The notes below the pieces were generated by a model. It made no database searches. It was given only the letters and a program-made list of their open reading frames with translations, and was not told the origin of the DNA. A stretch of DNA of 64,000 bases, from contig JAYNHH010000004.1 in the NCBI GenBank assembly GCA_038107835.1, positions 43,009 through 107,008 of the forward strand, in the 5' to 3' direction. This stretch comes from MED-G116 sp038107835. Lineage in GTDB: Bacteria > Pseudomonadota > Alphaproteobacteria > Puniceispirillales > Puniceispirillaceae. Made by a program: the position numbers and the translations under genes. The stretch's first letter is position 1, and each line of letters opens with the position of its first letter. Shown piece after piece: positions 63,915-64,000 of this stretch.

Positions 63915-63935
63915 TCAAAAAAGCACTCTTCATAA

Positions 63936-64000
63936 TCACTCCACCGTTACCGATTTGGCGAGGTTGCGGGGCTGGTCGACATCCGTTCCCTTTTCCACGG
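63936..64000 (-). CDS. glmS: Glutamine-fructose-6-phosphate aminotransferase, C-terminal end
   Basis: The last 21 codons and stop of glmS, running in from the right edge on the minus strand. The C-terminal residues GTDVDQPRNLAKSVTVE are the near-invariant end of this enzyme, which makes glucosamine-6-phosphate for peptidoglycan and LPS. This conserved 3' end is also the recognition region for Tn7-family insertion. Confidence 0.93.
   Translation of the reverse strand, partial: VEKGTDVDQPRNLAKSVTVE

Noticed and set aside
63901..63930. Hairpin-like CTTTTTTCAAAAAAG near the glmS stop as a terminator
   Set aside because: The stem is almost purely A-T and imperfect outside the core, so it is too weak to call a terminator.
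63885..63935. A Tn7-type right end next to glmS
   Set aside because: No transposase genes, no clear terminal repeats and no TGT end at the usual distance from the stop codon were seen.

Overview
The window reads as one chromosomal contig of a moderate-GC alphaproteobacterium, most likely a marine heterotroph. SAR116/Puniceispirillales-like is my best guess, from protein flavour rather than any search. Signs of this are the class II DAHP synthase, the short alphaproteobacterial-type GltX, a purB-purC-purS-purQ-purL-bolA-grxD run, a TRAP transporter and LptD. It is intact except for a 100-base run of N at 61726-61825.

Layout. 1-7300: end of a malonyl-CoA synthetase gene, a DMT exporter, an enolase-superfamily dehydratase behind palindromic operator candidates, tRNA-Leu(TAA), a TauD-type dioxygenase and a DctP-DctQ-DctM TRAP importer. 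7300-20836: a long minus-strand aromatic/N-heteroaromatic catabolic cluster headed by homogentisate dioxygenase and transcribed away from a MarR regulator; a perfect 16-bp inverted repeat lies between the two. The promoter-proximal half (HmgA, fumarylacetoacetase, MBL protein, flavin hydroxylase plus a 66-aa DUF2783 partner) looks like 3-hydroxyphenylacetate to homogentisate to fumarate plus acetoacetate. The distal half combines a second MhpA-like hydroxylase, a VOC extradiol dioxygenase, a stand-alone Lrp ligand-binding domain, a NicX-like 2,5-dihydroxypyridine dioxygenase, an alpha/beta hydrolase, an acyl-CoA-dehydrogenase-fold flavoprotein lacking the usual catalytic Glu, and an acyl-CoA ligase. 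This hybrid is the best candidate for an undescribed pathway here.

20946-26685: an atypical SDR, an unknown exported protein, rhomboid protease, CinA-like protein, Map and RadC. 26794-32721: de novo purine genes, then BolA and monothiol glutaredoxin. 32722-45436: mostly minus-strand housekeeping genes (GNAT, rpsD, TrmJ-like, cimA, cysS-gltX-nadE-pncB, class II DAHP synthase, gor). 45583-55546: assorted genes, including acetoacetyl-CoA synthetase (which could use the acetoacetate made from homogentisate), a second DMT exporter, cytochrome b561, an AlkA-like glycosylase, SRAP, Sua5/TsaC, a GlcD/D2HGDH-type oxidoreductase and DUF924. 55563-60075: envelope genes (GT9, GT4, LptD). 60080-61549: LysE and two GNATs.

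61550-63935 is accessory-looking: an assembly gap bordered by a 17-bp tandem repeat, a DUF805 protein with a large His/Asp-rich insert, then AT-rich DNA with a small lipoprotein, an exported protein and a recombinase-like remnant broken by a stop codon. It ends at the 3' end of glmS (63936-64000), a classic insertion hotspot. Many start codons were re-chosen from ribosome-binding sites; the reasons are in each entry. Functions rest on motif recognition by eye; no database search was run.
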